This document shows, in pieces, positions 9,885 to 16,438 of a stretch of DNA of 25,805 bases. The stretch comes from Bacteroidota bacterium (GTDB lineage: Bacteria; Bacteroidota; Bacteroidia; Chitinophagales; Chitinophagaceae). Position 1 is the first letter of the stretch, and every line of letters starts with the position of its first letter. Position numbers and translations under genes: made by a program. Below the pieces are notes generated by a model that saw only the letters and a program-made list of their open reading frames with translations, was not told the DNA's origin and ran no database searches. Location of the stretch: positions 1 to 25,805 of the forward strand of contig JAURLW010000087.1 in the NCBI GenBank assembly GCA_030831005.1, given 5' to 3'.

Positions 9885-10307
9885 TTAAGAAGAATGATCG
9901 GCGATAATATGCCAGTGCATTTTCCTTTTTCTGAGTAATAAGGAAAAGCTGCCTTCAAGGTTCCCCATACTTCTTTGAAGATGCCATGCTCCTATGACCA
10001 TATAATTACGTCTCGAAATTTTTTTGAAATGGAGATGGCTAAAGTGTAATTGACCCATTGTAGCCTTGTCCGGGTAGGCTTTTTGGTAATTCCTTAAGGT
10101 AGCCTCGTATCCATAAGTACAACCTTTTTTACCAATAAAAACAAGGCTATCCGAATTCCAATAGCCTTCCATATAACTGGACAAGTTGCCATCATTCCAG
10201 GCATTTACTTGCATATTGAGCAACGCTAAAATTGCTCTTTCAGCTTGTTGGCCTGCAAAACAATTTAAAGATAGGCTAATTAGCAGGGTACATAAAATCC
10301 ATTTCAT
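9885..10307 (-). CDS. Secreted NTF2/SnoaL-like (DUF4440-type) protein
   Basis: I choose the ATG at 10307, giving 140 residues, because it is followed at once by a signal peptide (MKWILCTLLISLSLNCFAGQ). The frame can be extended 20 codons upstream, but that would bury the signal sequence. The mature protein has the cone-shaped NTF2-fold pattern: an N-terminal helix (AILALLNMQVNAWNDGNLSS), YMEGYWNSDSLVFIG, then a beta sheet ending in KMHWHIIADHSS. This matches the SnoaL/DUF4440 family common in Bacteroidota. Members range from enzymes to ligand binders, so no reaction can be assigned; a periplasmic location is inferred. It is divergent from glyS with an 81-base gap and convergent with the TonB-dependent receptor. 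Confidence 0.82.
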   Translation of the reverse strand: MKWILCTLLISLSLNCFAGQQAERAILALLNMQVNAWNDGNLSSYMEGYWNSDSLVFIGKKGCTYGYEATLRNYQKAYPDKATMGQLHFSHLHFKKISRRNYMVIGAWHLQRSMGNLEGSFSLLLRKRKMHWHIIADHSS

Positions 10308-10373
10308 ATCTGAATATTTGTTGAAAATTAAACAAAGGACACTATAAAACATAGAACAATCAATCAAAACAAT

Positions 10374-10381
10374 TAATTTTG
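10374..10381 (+). promoter_or_regulatory. -7 promoter box (TAnnTTTG) of glyS
   Basis: TAATTTTG matches the Bacteroidota -7 consensus TAnnTTTG exactly and ends only seven bases before the glyS ATG. Transcription would begin within a few bases of the start codon, implying a leaderless or nearly leaderless mRNA. No clear -33 TTTG lies about 20 bases upstream, which lowers confidence. Confidence 0.45.
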
Positions 10382-10388
10382 TTGCATT

Positions 10389-11816
10389 ATGGCAAACGAA
10401 AATAAATTACAAGCAATTATAAGTCATTGCAAAGAGTATGGATTTGTGTTCCCTTCTAGTGAAATATATGATGGTTTAGGCGCCGTTTATGATTATGGTC
10501 AAAATGGGGCTGAATTAAAAAAGAATATTAAAGATTATTGGTGGAAAAGCATGACGCAACTACATGACCATATTGTAGGTATTGATGCTGCTATTTTTAT
10601 GCATCCTACAACTTGGAAAGCCAGCGGCCATGTCGATAATTTTAGCGATCCAATGATTGATAATAAAGATTCTAAAAAGCGATATAGAGTAGATCATTTA
10701 ATAGAAGCCTATGCAGAGCAATTAGCTCCAGATGCATCGGCTGCGCTAATACAATCTATGGAGCAATTAATTGCTGCTGATGATTTTGCGGGATTGAAAA
10801 ATTTAATTGACACAAATAATATTAAGTGCTCCGTGAGTGGCACTTGCAATTGGACGGATGTACGTCAGTTTAATTTGATGTTTGGCACCCAATTAGGTAG
10901 TGTTGCAGAAGAGAGTAGTGAGATCTATTTACGACCAGAAACGGCTCAAGGTATTTTTGTCAATTTCTTGAATGTTCAAAAAACAGGTCGTATGAAAATT
11001 CCTTTTGGTATTGCGCAAATAGGAAAGGCCTTCAGAAATGAAATTGTAGCCAGAGGATTTATATTTAGAATGCGTGAGTTTGAACAAATGGAAATGCAAT
11101 TTTTCGTTCGTCCTGGTACACAACAAGAATGGTATCAGTATTGGAAAGAAGCGCGTATGCAATGGCATTTAAGCTTAGGTATTAGTCCAAATAAGTATCG
11201 TTTTCATGATCATGTAAAATTGGCACATTATGCAGATGCTGCTTGTGATATTGAATATGATTTTCCAATGGGTTTTAAAGAATTAGAGGGTATTCATAGT
11301 AGAACAGACTTTGATTTGAAAAATCATCAACAGTTTAGTGGCAAAAAACTAACTTATTTCGATACAGAATTGAATCAGCATTACATACCGTATGTAGTAG
11401 AAACCTCTATTGGTTTAGATCGTACCTTTTTAATGTTATTGAGTGAAGCTTATCAAGAAGAAGATTTAAGCACTGAAGAAAAACAAGATGCACGTGTAGT
11501 GTTGAAATTACCTGCAATGTTGGCACCTTATAAATTGGCTATTTTGCCGCTATTAAAGAAAGATGGTTTGCCGGAAATTGCAAAAGAACTGATGGCAGAA
11601 TGCAGAGGTTCATTTAAATGTTTTTATGAGGAAAAAGATGCTATTGGTAAGCGTTATAGAAGAATGGACGCCATAGGAACACCTTTTTGTGTAACAATCG
11701 ATCATCAAACAAAAGAAGATGGTACCGTAACGATAAGGCACCGAGATAGTATGCTTCAGGAGCGTGTAGCTTTAAAAGATATTAAGCAAATTGTCTTAAA
11801 TGCCGTTCAGTATTAA
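10389..11816 (+). CDS. glyS: Glycine--tRNA ligase, single-chain dimeric type
   Basis: This class II synthetase attaches glycine to tRNA-Gly. At 475 residues it is the homodimeric form, not the two-gene glyQ/glyS tetramer. Visible elements: the N-terminal CKEYGFVFPSSEIYDGLGAV; catalytic motifs EIYLRPETAQGIFVNF and IPFGIAQIGKAFRNEI; FIFRMREFEQMEMQFF (motif 2 region); motif 3 as VVETSIGLDRTFLMLL; and a C-terminal anticodon-binding domain from about residue 375 (KLPAMLAPYKLAILPLLKK, ending in RHRDSMLQERVALKDI). The start is supported by the adjacent -7 box and by the conserved N-terminus. The gene is monocistronic by appearance, closed by a strong terminator 24 bases after the stop. Confidence 0.96.
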   Translation: MANENKLQAIISHCKEYGFVFPSSEIYDGLGAVYDYGQNGAELKKNIKDYWWKSMTQLHDHIVGIDAAIFMHPTTWKASGHVDNFSDPMIDNKDSKKRYRVDHLIEAYAEQLAPDASAALIQSMEQLIAADDFAGLKNLIDTNNIKCSVSGTCNWTDVRQFNLMFGTQLGSVAEESSEIYLRPETAQGIFVNFLNVQKTGRMKIPFGIAQIGKAFRNEIVARGFIFRMREFEQMEMQFFVRPGTQQEWYQYWKEARMQWHLSLGISPNKYRFHDHVKLAHYADAACDIEYDFPMGFKELEGIHSRTDFDLKNHQQFSGKKLTYFDTELNQHYIPYVVETSIGLDRTFLMLLSEAYQEEDLSTEEKQDARVVLKLPAMLAPYKLAILPLLKKDGLPEIAKELMAECRGSFKCFYEEKDAIGKRYRRMDAIGTPFCVTIDHQTKEDGTVTIRHRDSMLQERVALKDIKQIVLNAVQY

Positions 11817-11840
11817 ACAGTATAGAATTTAATTATAATA

Positions 11841-11866
11841 GGCATGATGAAAATCATGCCTTTTTT
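11841..11866 (+). terminator. Rho-independent terminator of glyS
   Basis: A perfect 8-bp stem, GGCATGAT / ATCATGCC, with a four-base loop (GAAA) is followed directly by six T residues. It lies 24 bases after the glyS stop and separates glyS from the next transcription unit. Confidence 0.88.
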
Positions 11867-11891
11867 GATGCTATTGCTGTAACTTTATGAT

Positions 11892-12206
11892 ATGCAATCA
11901 GCACAGTTGGCTCAAGAAATAGCAAAGCAATATGAATTGGTTCTTCCAGAAACCGTAGATGAGGAAATGCTCTTAAAGGTTTTAGAGCAAAAAGTAGTAG
12001 AATGGATTCAATCGGGCGCTGAAGAATTTTTTCAAATGTTATATCGCTTAGATATTTCTGAGAAAAAAATTAAAGAAGTGTTACATCATGAGGATATAGC
12101 TAAGCAGATTGCTAAATTGATTTATGAACGTCAGATTCAAAAATATAATAGTAGATTAGTAAATAAAACAAGTGCTGAGGAAAAGGATAAAGATCTTCTT
12201 TGGTAA
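11892..12206 (+). CDS. Small helical protein of unknown function
   Basis: This protein has 104 residues, no signal peptide and no membrane segment. It is predicted from composition to be almost all helix: acidic N-terminal part (ELVLPETVDEEMLLKVLEQK), amphipathic middle (VVEWIQSGAEEFFQMLYRLD), and a charged C-terminus. I do not recognise a family. A weak promoter-like TAACTTTA lies at 11880-11887, immediately after the glyS terminator. The gene ends 17 bases before the MbnP-like lipoprotein gene, so co-transcription with the lipoprotein/di-heme pair is possible. The two halves may nonetheless be unrelated, because this protein looks cytoplasmic while the next two are exported. The reading frame is free of stops and its codon use matches its neighbours, which supports a real gene. 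Confidence 0.7.
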   Translation: MQSAQLAQEIAKQYELVLPETVDEEMLLKVLEQKVVEWIQSGAEEFFQMLYRLDISEKKIKEVLHHEDIAKQIAKLIYERQIQKYNSRLVNKTSAEEKDKDLLW

Positions 12207-12223
12207 TTAAAAAATAAAATGAT

Positions 12224-12979
12224 ATGAAAAGCAACTTAATACTTCTTTCGATATTGTGCGTATCACTCTTTTCTTGTGTTAAGAAAGATGATCCAATTGA
12301 CGCCAACGCATCAAGTAATGCTAAAGTCACCTTTTCAAATTTCGTAGGTAGTCAACCCTTAACACTCCAAACAAAATGGTATAATAATGCCAATGGAGAT
12401 TCTTTTAAAGTAAACGTATACAAATACTATATTACCAATGTTAAATTAATTAAATCAGATAATTCTGTATACACAGAAAATGAAAGTTATCATTTAATTA
12501 ATGAGGCAGATGCAAGTTCGCATTCTTTTGTAATGGCTAATGTACCTGAAGGTAGTTATACATCTATTTCTTTTTTAATTGGAGTTGATTCGGCTCGTAA
12601 TACAAGTGGCGCACAAACTGGCGCATTAGATCCCATAAATGGTATGTTTTGGACCTGGAACTCTGGATATATCATGGCTAAGTTTGAAGGGGTTTCGCCA
12701 CAATCAACAAGCATGGATAAATCAGTTGTATATCACTTAGGTGGTTTCAGCGGTCCAAATAATGTACTTCGCACAGTTACTTTAACTTTTCCTACTACTA
12801 TGATTGTAAAAAAAGGAACAACTCCTAACGTTCATATTGATGGAGATGTAGCAGAATGGTTTAGTTTCCCTAATGTAATAGATTTTGCACAAAAACCGCT
12901 ACTTATGACTCCTGGTAAAGATTTGGTAAATATTGCTGAAAATTATAAAGATATGTTTAAAGTAAACCACATCGATTAA
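12224..12979 (+). CDS. MbnP-like lipoprotein (candidate copper-binding partner of a di-heme enzyme)
   Basis: The 251-residue protein starts with a lipoprotein signal (ILLSILCVSLFSC, lipid-modified Cys18). The mature part matches what I know of the MbnP-like family: a VTFSNFVGSQPLTL strand, KVNVYKYYITNVKLIKSD (63-80), the hallmark GMFWTWNSGYIMAKFEG at 140-156, an HLGGFSG turn (171-177) and a C-terminal VHIDGDVAEWF (203-213). Methanotroph MbnP binds copper through a site that depends on a tryptophan oxidised to kynurenine by its partner MbnH. Here W52, W143, W145 and W212 are candidates; I cannot say which corresponds. The gene ends four bases before the di-heme enzyme gene, which supports a functional pair. 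No methanobactin genes are nearby. Copper binding is therefore inference by homology. Confidence 0.85.
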   Translation: MKSNLILLSILCVSLFSCVKKDDPIDANASSNAKVTFSNFVGSQPLTLQTKWYNNANGDSFKVNVYKYYITNVKLIKSDNSVYTENESYHLINEADASSHSFVMANVPEGSYTSISFLIGVDSARNTSGAQTGALDPINGMFWTWNSGYIMAKFEGVSPQSTSMDKSVVYHLGGFSGPNNVLRTVTLTFPTTMIVKKGTTPNVHIDGDVAEWFSFPNVIDFAQKPLLMTPGKDLVNIAENYKDMFKVNHID

Positions 12980-12983
12980 TACA

Positions 12984-14015
12984 ATGAAAAATAAAATAGT
13001 TTCCATTGTTTTTTTACTAGTACTTATTTTAACCTTATGGTCTTGCCATACCGATCCGCTATTGCAGCCAATGCCTAAAAATACGGATATAAGTTTTGTG
13101 CAGCCTGCAAATTGGCCATCTCCTCATTATAACTTTCAAAATAATACCCTTACTCCCGATGGATTTGCATTAGGGCGTCGCTTGTTTTATGATACTCGTT
13201 TATCTATAGATAATTCTATTTCCTGCGCATCATGTCATGAACAAACAACGGCTTTTGCACAAATTGATCATGCTTTTAGTCACGGTGTACGTAACCAATT
13301 AGGCACAAGGAATTCTCCAGCCCTGTTTAATTTGGCTTGGCATACTTCTTTCTTTTGGGATGGCGGTGTTAATCATATCGAAAATCAACCGATTGCTCCT
13401 ATTATGAATCCGTTAGAAATGGATGAAACCTTACCTAATGTTATTTCAAAACTTAATGCAGATCCTAGCTATAGACTGCAGTTTAAAAACACTTTTGGTT
13501 CAGAAGAAATTAATACACAGCGCATTCAAAAGGCTATTGTGCAATTTATGGCAGCTATCGTTTCTAATCAATCTAAATACGATCAGGTTAAAAATGGAAA
13601 AGCAACATTTACGGCTGATGAGCAAGCAGGATATATTTTATTCCAACAAAAATGTAATACTTGTCATGCCGAGCCCTTGTTTACTGATTTTAGCTTTAGA
13701 AATAATGGTTTGCCTTTTTCACTCGATAGCGGAAGAGCTCATATTACAGGTCTTGCTTCTGATCGATTTAAATTTAAAGTACCTAGCTTACGAAATTTAA
13801 ATTTTACTAAACCCTACATGCACAATGGAAGCATTGCAACTTTGAGTGCTGTTTTAGATCATTATACATCAGGTTTAGTGCAAAGTCCAACTTTGGATCC
13901 TTTATTGCAAAATCCAATTACTTTGTCGGCTACCGATAAATCTAAGTTAATAGCTTTCTTGAATACACTCAATGATTATGAGTTTGTTAAAGATGTACGA
14001 TTTAAGCAACCTTAA
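12984..14015 (+). CDS. Di-heme cytochrome c peroxidase/MauG-superfamily lipoprotein, MbnH-like
   Basis: The 343-residue protein has a lipoprotein signal (LLVLILTLWSC, Cys21) and two heme c attachment sites: CASCH at 81-85 and CNTCH at 224-228. Other superfamily marks are TPDGFALGRRLFYD, GTRNSPALFNLAW, FWDGGVNHIENQ (W125) and, in the second domain, KVPSLRNLNFTKPYMHNGS (265-283). Relatives include peroxide-reducing CCPs, MauG, and MbnH, which oxidises a tryptophan of MbnP. Pairing with an MbnP-like gene four bases upstream makes the MbnH-type role the better inference, though an ordinary peroxidase is not excluded. Both proteins should be lipid-anchored outside the cytoplasm. Heme attachment requires a cytochrome c maturation system encoded elsewhere. 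No clear terminator follows; a convergent gene ends 23 bases on. Confidence 0.9.
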   Translation: MKNKIVSIVFLLVLILTLWSCHTDPLLQPMPKNTDISFVQPANWPSPHYNFQNNTLTPDGFALGRRLFYDTRLSIDNSISCASCHEQTTAFAQIDHAFSHGVRNQLGTRNSPALFNLAWHTSFFWDGGVNHIENQPIAPIMNPLEMDETLPNVISKLNADPSYRLQFKNTFGSEEINTQRIQKAIVQFMAAIVSNQSKYDQVKNGKATFTADEQAGYILFQQKCNTCHAEPLFTDFSFRNNGLPFSLDSGRAHITGLASDRFKFKVPSLRNLNFTKPYMHNGSIATLSAVLDHYTSGLVQSPTLDPLLQNPITLSATDKSKLIAFLNTLNDYEFVKDVRFKQP

Positions 14016-14038
14016 GGTTTAGGAACAAGAGTTCCGTG

Positions 14039-14422
14039 TTAAATAAGGTCATCTAATTCGTGTTTTTTCTTTTCGCCAACGACTTTGTTACTATCTAGTT
14101 CTTCAAAAATAGATTTGAACGTTTCGTCTATTTTGTAATACGATTGTTTTGCTAAGGTGTGTAACTCAATTAATAATTCGTAATCATCCTCTCCTTTACT
14201 TAGGATTACACCATCAATTTTTTCTCCGTCTTCGTTTAAAATTACAAGATCAACTTTTTTATTGAAAGTTACTTCGTCATACCAACAATCGGTAAGTAAG
14301 GTAACTTTTCCTAAATGCAATTTAAATTCTTCATCTCTACTAGTTTTAGCCCAGATGGCTTCCCGTTTTGCACTTTTGTATTTTAGTTTTTCAATAAGCA
14401 ATCTAAAGTTTTCAGCTATCAT
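14039..14422 (-). CDS. Uncharacterised soluble protein, second gene of an overlapping pair
   Basis: This 127-residue protein has no signal peptide or membrane segment. It looks mixed alpha/beta, with KLHLGKVTLLTDCWYDEV and KVDLVILNEDGEKIDGVILS resembling beta strands, then a long charged helical C-terminus ending in KKKHELDDLI. I do not recognise a family. Its ATG lies inside the last codons of the upstream membrane-protein gene (11-base overlap, different frame), which suggests translational coupling and a joint function. It is convergent with the di-heme enzyme gene. Housekeeping functions are unlikely, given the lack of recognisable motifs. Confidence 0.72.
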   Translation of the reverse strand: MIAENFRLLIEKLKYKSAKREAIWAKTSRDEEFKLHLGKVTLLTDCWYDEVTFNKKVDLVILNEDGEKIDGVILSKGEDDYELLIELHTLAKQSYYKIDETFKSIFEELDSNKVVGEKKKHELDDLI

Positions 14423-15002
14423 TTTTTATATTTTTTAGTTTGTGTTCAAATGCAGTTAACGTTGTTGATAAATCTTCTAAGTGATTAGTAATTTTAGAAA
14501 AGTTTAAATTAGTTTTCTTATACCCGGTCGTAAATTCATGCATGTTTTTAATGTCTACTATCAATTCATTTAAATTAATACAAAAGCTTTCATATTCTAT
14601 AAGCTTATTTGCTTCTTCATTATGCTTTGCTTGAATTAAAATTGATTTTAAATCCTTCATTCTTATCAAGACTATAGCATAGTTTTTTTGCTGAATAAAT
14701 TGCTGAATTTCTTCTATAACTTTAATTGCTTTTGATAGATCTGCAACTACTACTAGTTGATTTAATCTCTGCAATGATTTTTCTATCGCTGTTTTTGTTT
14801 TTTCATTAATATCTTTAACGCTTTTAATTTGAAAATAAGAAATAACGATGCCCAATAGTGATAAATACGTTCCTAGAACAGTTATTCCATTGATCATATT
14901 TTGATCTTTTTGGTCAAAAAATACAAAATATAAAAGGCCCACTAAGAGAAGACCCAGCATGAAAATAGAACGAGTTTTATTTCTATAAAGAAGGTTATGC
15001 AT
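14412..15002 (-). CDS. Uncharacterised protein with two N-terminal membrane helices and a helical cytoplasmic domain
   Basis: The 196-residue protein carries two hydrophobic segments, at about 12-29 (SIFMLGLLLVGLLYFVFF) and 38-58 (NGITVLGTYLSLLGIVISYF), separated by a short charged turn. From about residue 60 onwards it is a helical, charged region with heptad-like leucine/isoleucine spacing (KTAIEKSLQRLNQLVVVADL and later segments), likely coiled coil. I do not recognise a family. The layout, two membrane helices plus a cytoplasmic helical domain followed by an overlapping soluble partner, recalls membrane-anchored sensors or effectors, but there is no catalytic motif to support that. It ends 11 bases inside the next gene. 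Upstream lies a 103-base stretch without obvious signals. Confidence 0.75.
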   Translation of the reverse strand: MHNLLYRNKTRSIFMLGLLLVGLLYFVFFDQKDQNMINGITVLGTYLSLLGIVISYFQIKSVKDINEKTKTAIEKSLQRLNQLVVVADLSKAIKVIEEIQQFIQQKNYAIVLIRMKDLKSILIQAKHNEEANKLIEYESFCINLNELIVDIKNMHEFTTGYKKTNLNFSKITNHLEDLSTTLTAFEHKLKNIKNDS

Positions 15003-15105
15003 GATTTTAATATAGCCTAACAGCCTACTAACGTTTGTTTTATAATGAGCATAATACGCTCTACTAACTTGTTTATTTTGTAATTCGCTAGATGCTAATT
15101 ACTTT

Positions 15106-15408
15106 CTAATCATTATCTCTAACGATATCTTCTATGATAGCTTCATCATAGATAGCCATTCCCATATCGCAAGTATCTTTTTTACCATTTAGTACTAACT
15201 TAACTTTCACTTTCATATTGTCATGTTGGAAAGCAGAATTTAAATAAACAGGCTTTACAAAACCACCTCCATTTAGTTTTAATAAATAGCCGCACCCATT
15301 TACCGTAATATCTCCAGAGTCCATAATAAATCCACGCTTATAATCCTTGTATTTGTCACAAGACCCTAATGTCATACATACAAGTGCTAAAAGTGCTATT
15401 CGTTTCAT
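15106..15408 (-). CDS. Small lipoprotein
   Basis: I take the ATG at 15408, giving 100 residues, because it is followed directly by a lipoprotein signal (MKRIALLALVCMTLGSC, Cys17). The frame opens five codons earlier at 15423. The mature part contains GDITVNGCGYLLKLNGG, KVKVKLVLNGKKDTCDMG and ends in an acidic tail. Small Bacteroidota lipoproteins with a GCG(Y/W)L(I/L) core and a second cysteine in the middle seem familiar to me, but none has a function I can name; the two mature cysteines may form a disulfide. It is on the same strand as, and 37 residues' worth of bases (52 nt) downstream of, the response regulator, so it could share its transcript. Confidence 0.75.
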   Translation of the reverse strand: MKRIALLALVCMTLGSCDKYKDYKRGFIMDSGDITVNGCGYLLKLNGGGFVKPVYLNSAFQHDNMKVKVKLVLNGKKDTCDMGMAIYDEAIIEDIVRDND

Positions 15409-15460
15409 GTTAACTAATTTCAAATAAAGTTATTACAATATTATTAAAGTGCCAAGAAGC

Positions 15461-16156
15461 CTATTCGGTGAATTTATACCCTATGCCTCGTATAGAATGA
15501 AAATGGACAGGGTTTTTACTATCTTTTTCGAAGTACTTTCTAAAGTTGAGTAAGAAATTATCTATTGTTCGGGTGTTTGGATATACTTGATATCCCCATA
15601 CAACTTGTAAAATATGCTCTCTAGAAACCACTTCGTTTTTGTGATCAATAAGTAACTTTAACAAAGCTACTTCACGTTTGCTCAGGTTTATTTCTTTGCC
15701 ATCATGGGTAATGCAGGTTAATCCTGTAAAGTCAATAGTGCCGCTAGCAAATTGGTAATTGGATAAATTTTGTTGAGGTTCTTGTATTTTTTTGTTTTTA
15801 GCTATCAATTTCGCAATGCGAAGGAGTAGTTCTTCAAGATCAAATGGTTTGCTTAGATAGTCGTCGCCCCCTTTTCGTAATCCTTCAATTCGATCTTTAG
15901 GGCTATTTTTTGCGGATAAAAACAAAATAGGAACTTCATTCTGCTGCAGTCTTATGGCTTCGCAAAGGGCTATACCATCCATTTCTGGCAGCATAATATC
16001 CAATATAATCAAATCAAAATAAGCACTTTTTATTTTTTGTAAGGCCATTAAGCCATCAGCTACTGTTGTTACGTCATAGCCTTCTAATTCGAGGTTGAGC
16101 TTTAAGCTTTCTCTAATTGATTCTTCGTCCTCAACAATTAAAACCGATGTCTGCAT
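15461..16156 (-). CDS. OmpR/PhoB-family DNA-binding response regulator
   Basis: The 231-residue protein has a receiver domain at 1-118 with acidic pocket E9-D10-E11, phosphoacceptor D53 (LIILDIMLPEMDG), S81 and K103 (DDYLSKPFDLEEL). A winged-helix effector domain occupies about 130-231 (NLSKREVALLKLLIDHKNEV, REHILQVVWGYQ, TIDNFLLNFRKYF, then HSIRGIGYKF). It should switch transcription on phosphorylation by a histidine kinase. No kinase gene is adjacent in this window: downstream is a small lipoprotein, upstream is tRNA-Leu on the other strand. It is thus an orphan here; its partner or targets cannot be told. Confidence 0.94.
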   Translation of the reverse strand: MQTSVLIVEDEESIRESLKLNLELEGYDVTTVADGLMALQKIKSAYFDLIILDIMLPEMDGIALCEAIRLQQNEVPILFLSAKNSPKDRIEGLRKGGDDYLSKPFDLEELLLRIAKLIAKNKKIQEPQQNLSNYQFASGTIDFTGLTCITHDGKEINLSKREVALLKLLIDHKNEVVSREHILQVVWGYQVYPNTRTIDNFLLNFRKYFEKDSKNPVHFHSIRGIGYKFTE

Positions 16157-16182
16157 AATTTTTTACCATAATAAGTCTAGTG

Positions 16183-16190
16183 CAAATATA
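16183..16190 (-). promoter_or_regulatory. -7 promoter box of the response-regulator gene
   Basis: On the minus strand the sequence reads TATATTTG, an exact TAnnTTTG match, 26 bases before the response-regulator ATG. No TTTG lies at the expected -33 position, so support comes from the -7 box and spacing only. Confidence 0.42.
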
Positions 16191-16277
16191 CAATTCCTTT
16201 TGCTGAGCCCGAGTGTCCTAATTAGCTTAAAATCCTTAAAATTTGCCTTAAAAGAGCTCCAATTTCAAAAGTTTTTG

Positions 16278-16285
16278 TACATTTG
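16278..16285 (+). promoter_or_regulatory. -7 promoter box of tRNA-Leu
   Basis: TACATTTG matches TAnnTTTG exactly and ends 10 bases before the mature 5' end of the tRNA, a spacing that gives a very short 5' precursor. No clear -33 element is present at the usual distance. Confidence 0.5.
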
Positions 16286-16295
16286 CAACCCAAAT

Positions 16296-16377
16296 GCGGG
16301 TGTGGTGAAATTGGTAGACACGCTAGACTTAGGATCTAGTGCTGCGAGGCTTGGGGGTTCGAGTCCCTCCACCCGCA
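16296..16377 (+). tRNA. tRNA-Leu (anticodon UAG)
   Basis: The acceptor stem pairs GCGGGTG (16296-16302) with CACCCGC (16370-16376), followed by discriminator A. The anticodon stem CTAGA/TCTAG encloses the loop CTTAGGA with anticodon TAG, which reads CUN leucine codons. A long class II variable arm precedes the T-arm, which contains GGTTCGAGTCC. The 3' CCA is not encoded, so it must be added enzymatically. The gene stands alone with its own promoter box and terminator. Confidence 0.96.
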
Positions 16378-16389
16378 CTCAAATACAAA

Positions 16390-16416
16390 AGCCGATCTAT
16401 GATCGGCTCTTTTTTT
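16390..16416 (+). terminator. Rho-independent terminator of tRNA-Leu
   Basis: A perfect 8-bp stem, AGCCGATC / GATCGGCT, with a TAT loop is followed by C and seven T residues. It lies 12 bases after the tRNA and 22 bases before the trigger-factor start, so tig needs its own promoter, perhaps the imperfect TACAATTG at 16429-16436. Confidence 0.88.
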
Positions 16417-16438
16417 AAAACTTTAAATTACAATTGCT

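Noticed and set aside
10308..10367. N-terminal extension of the NTF2-like protein
   Set aside because: It adds 20 residues before a clean signal peptide at MKWILCTLL; the internal start fits better.
14016..14038. GGAAC / GTTCC hairpin between the di-heme gene and the convergent gene
   Set aside because: The stem is only 5 bp and no T tract follows on either strand, so a terminator call is not supported.
16095..16418. Plus-strand frame covering tRNA-Leu
   Set aside because: It runs through the tRNA and antisense to the response regulator; the RNA gene explains the sequence.
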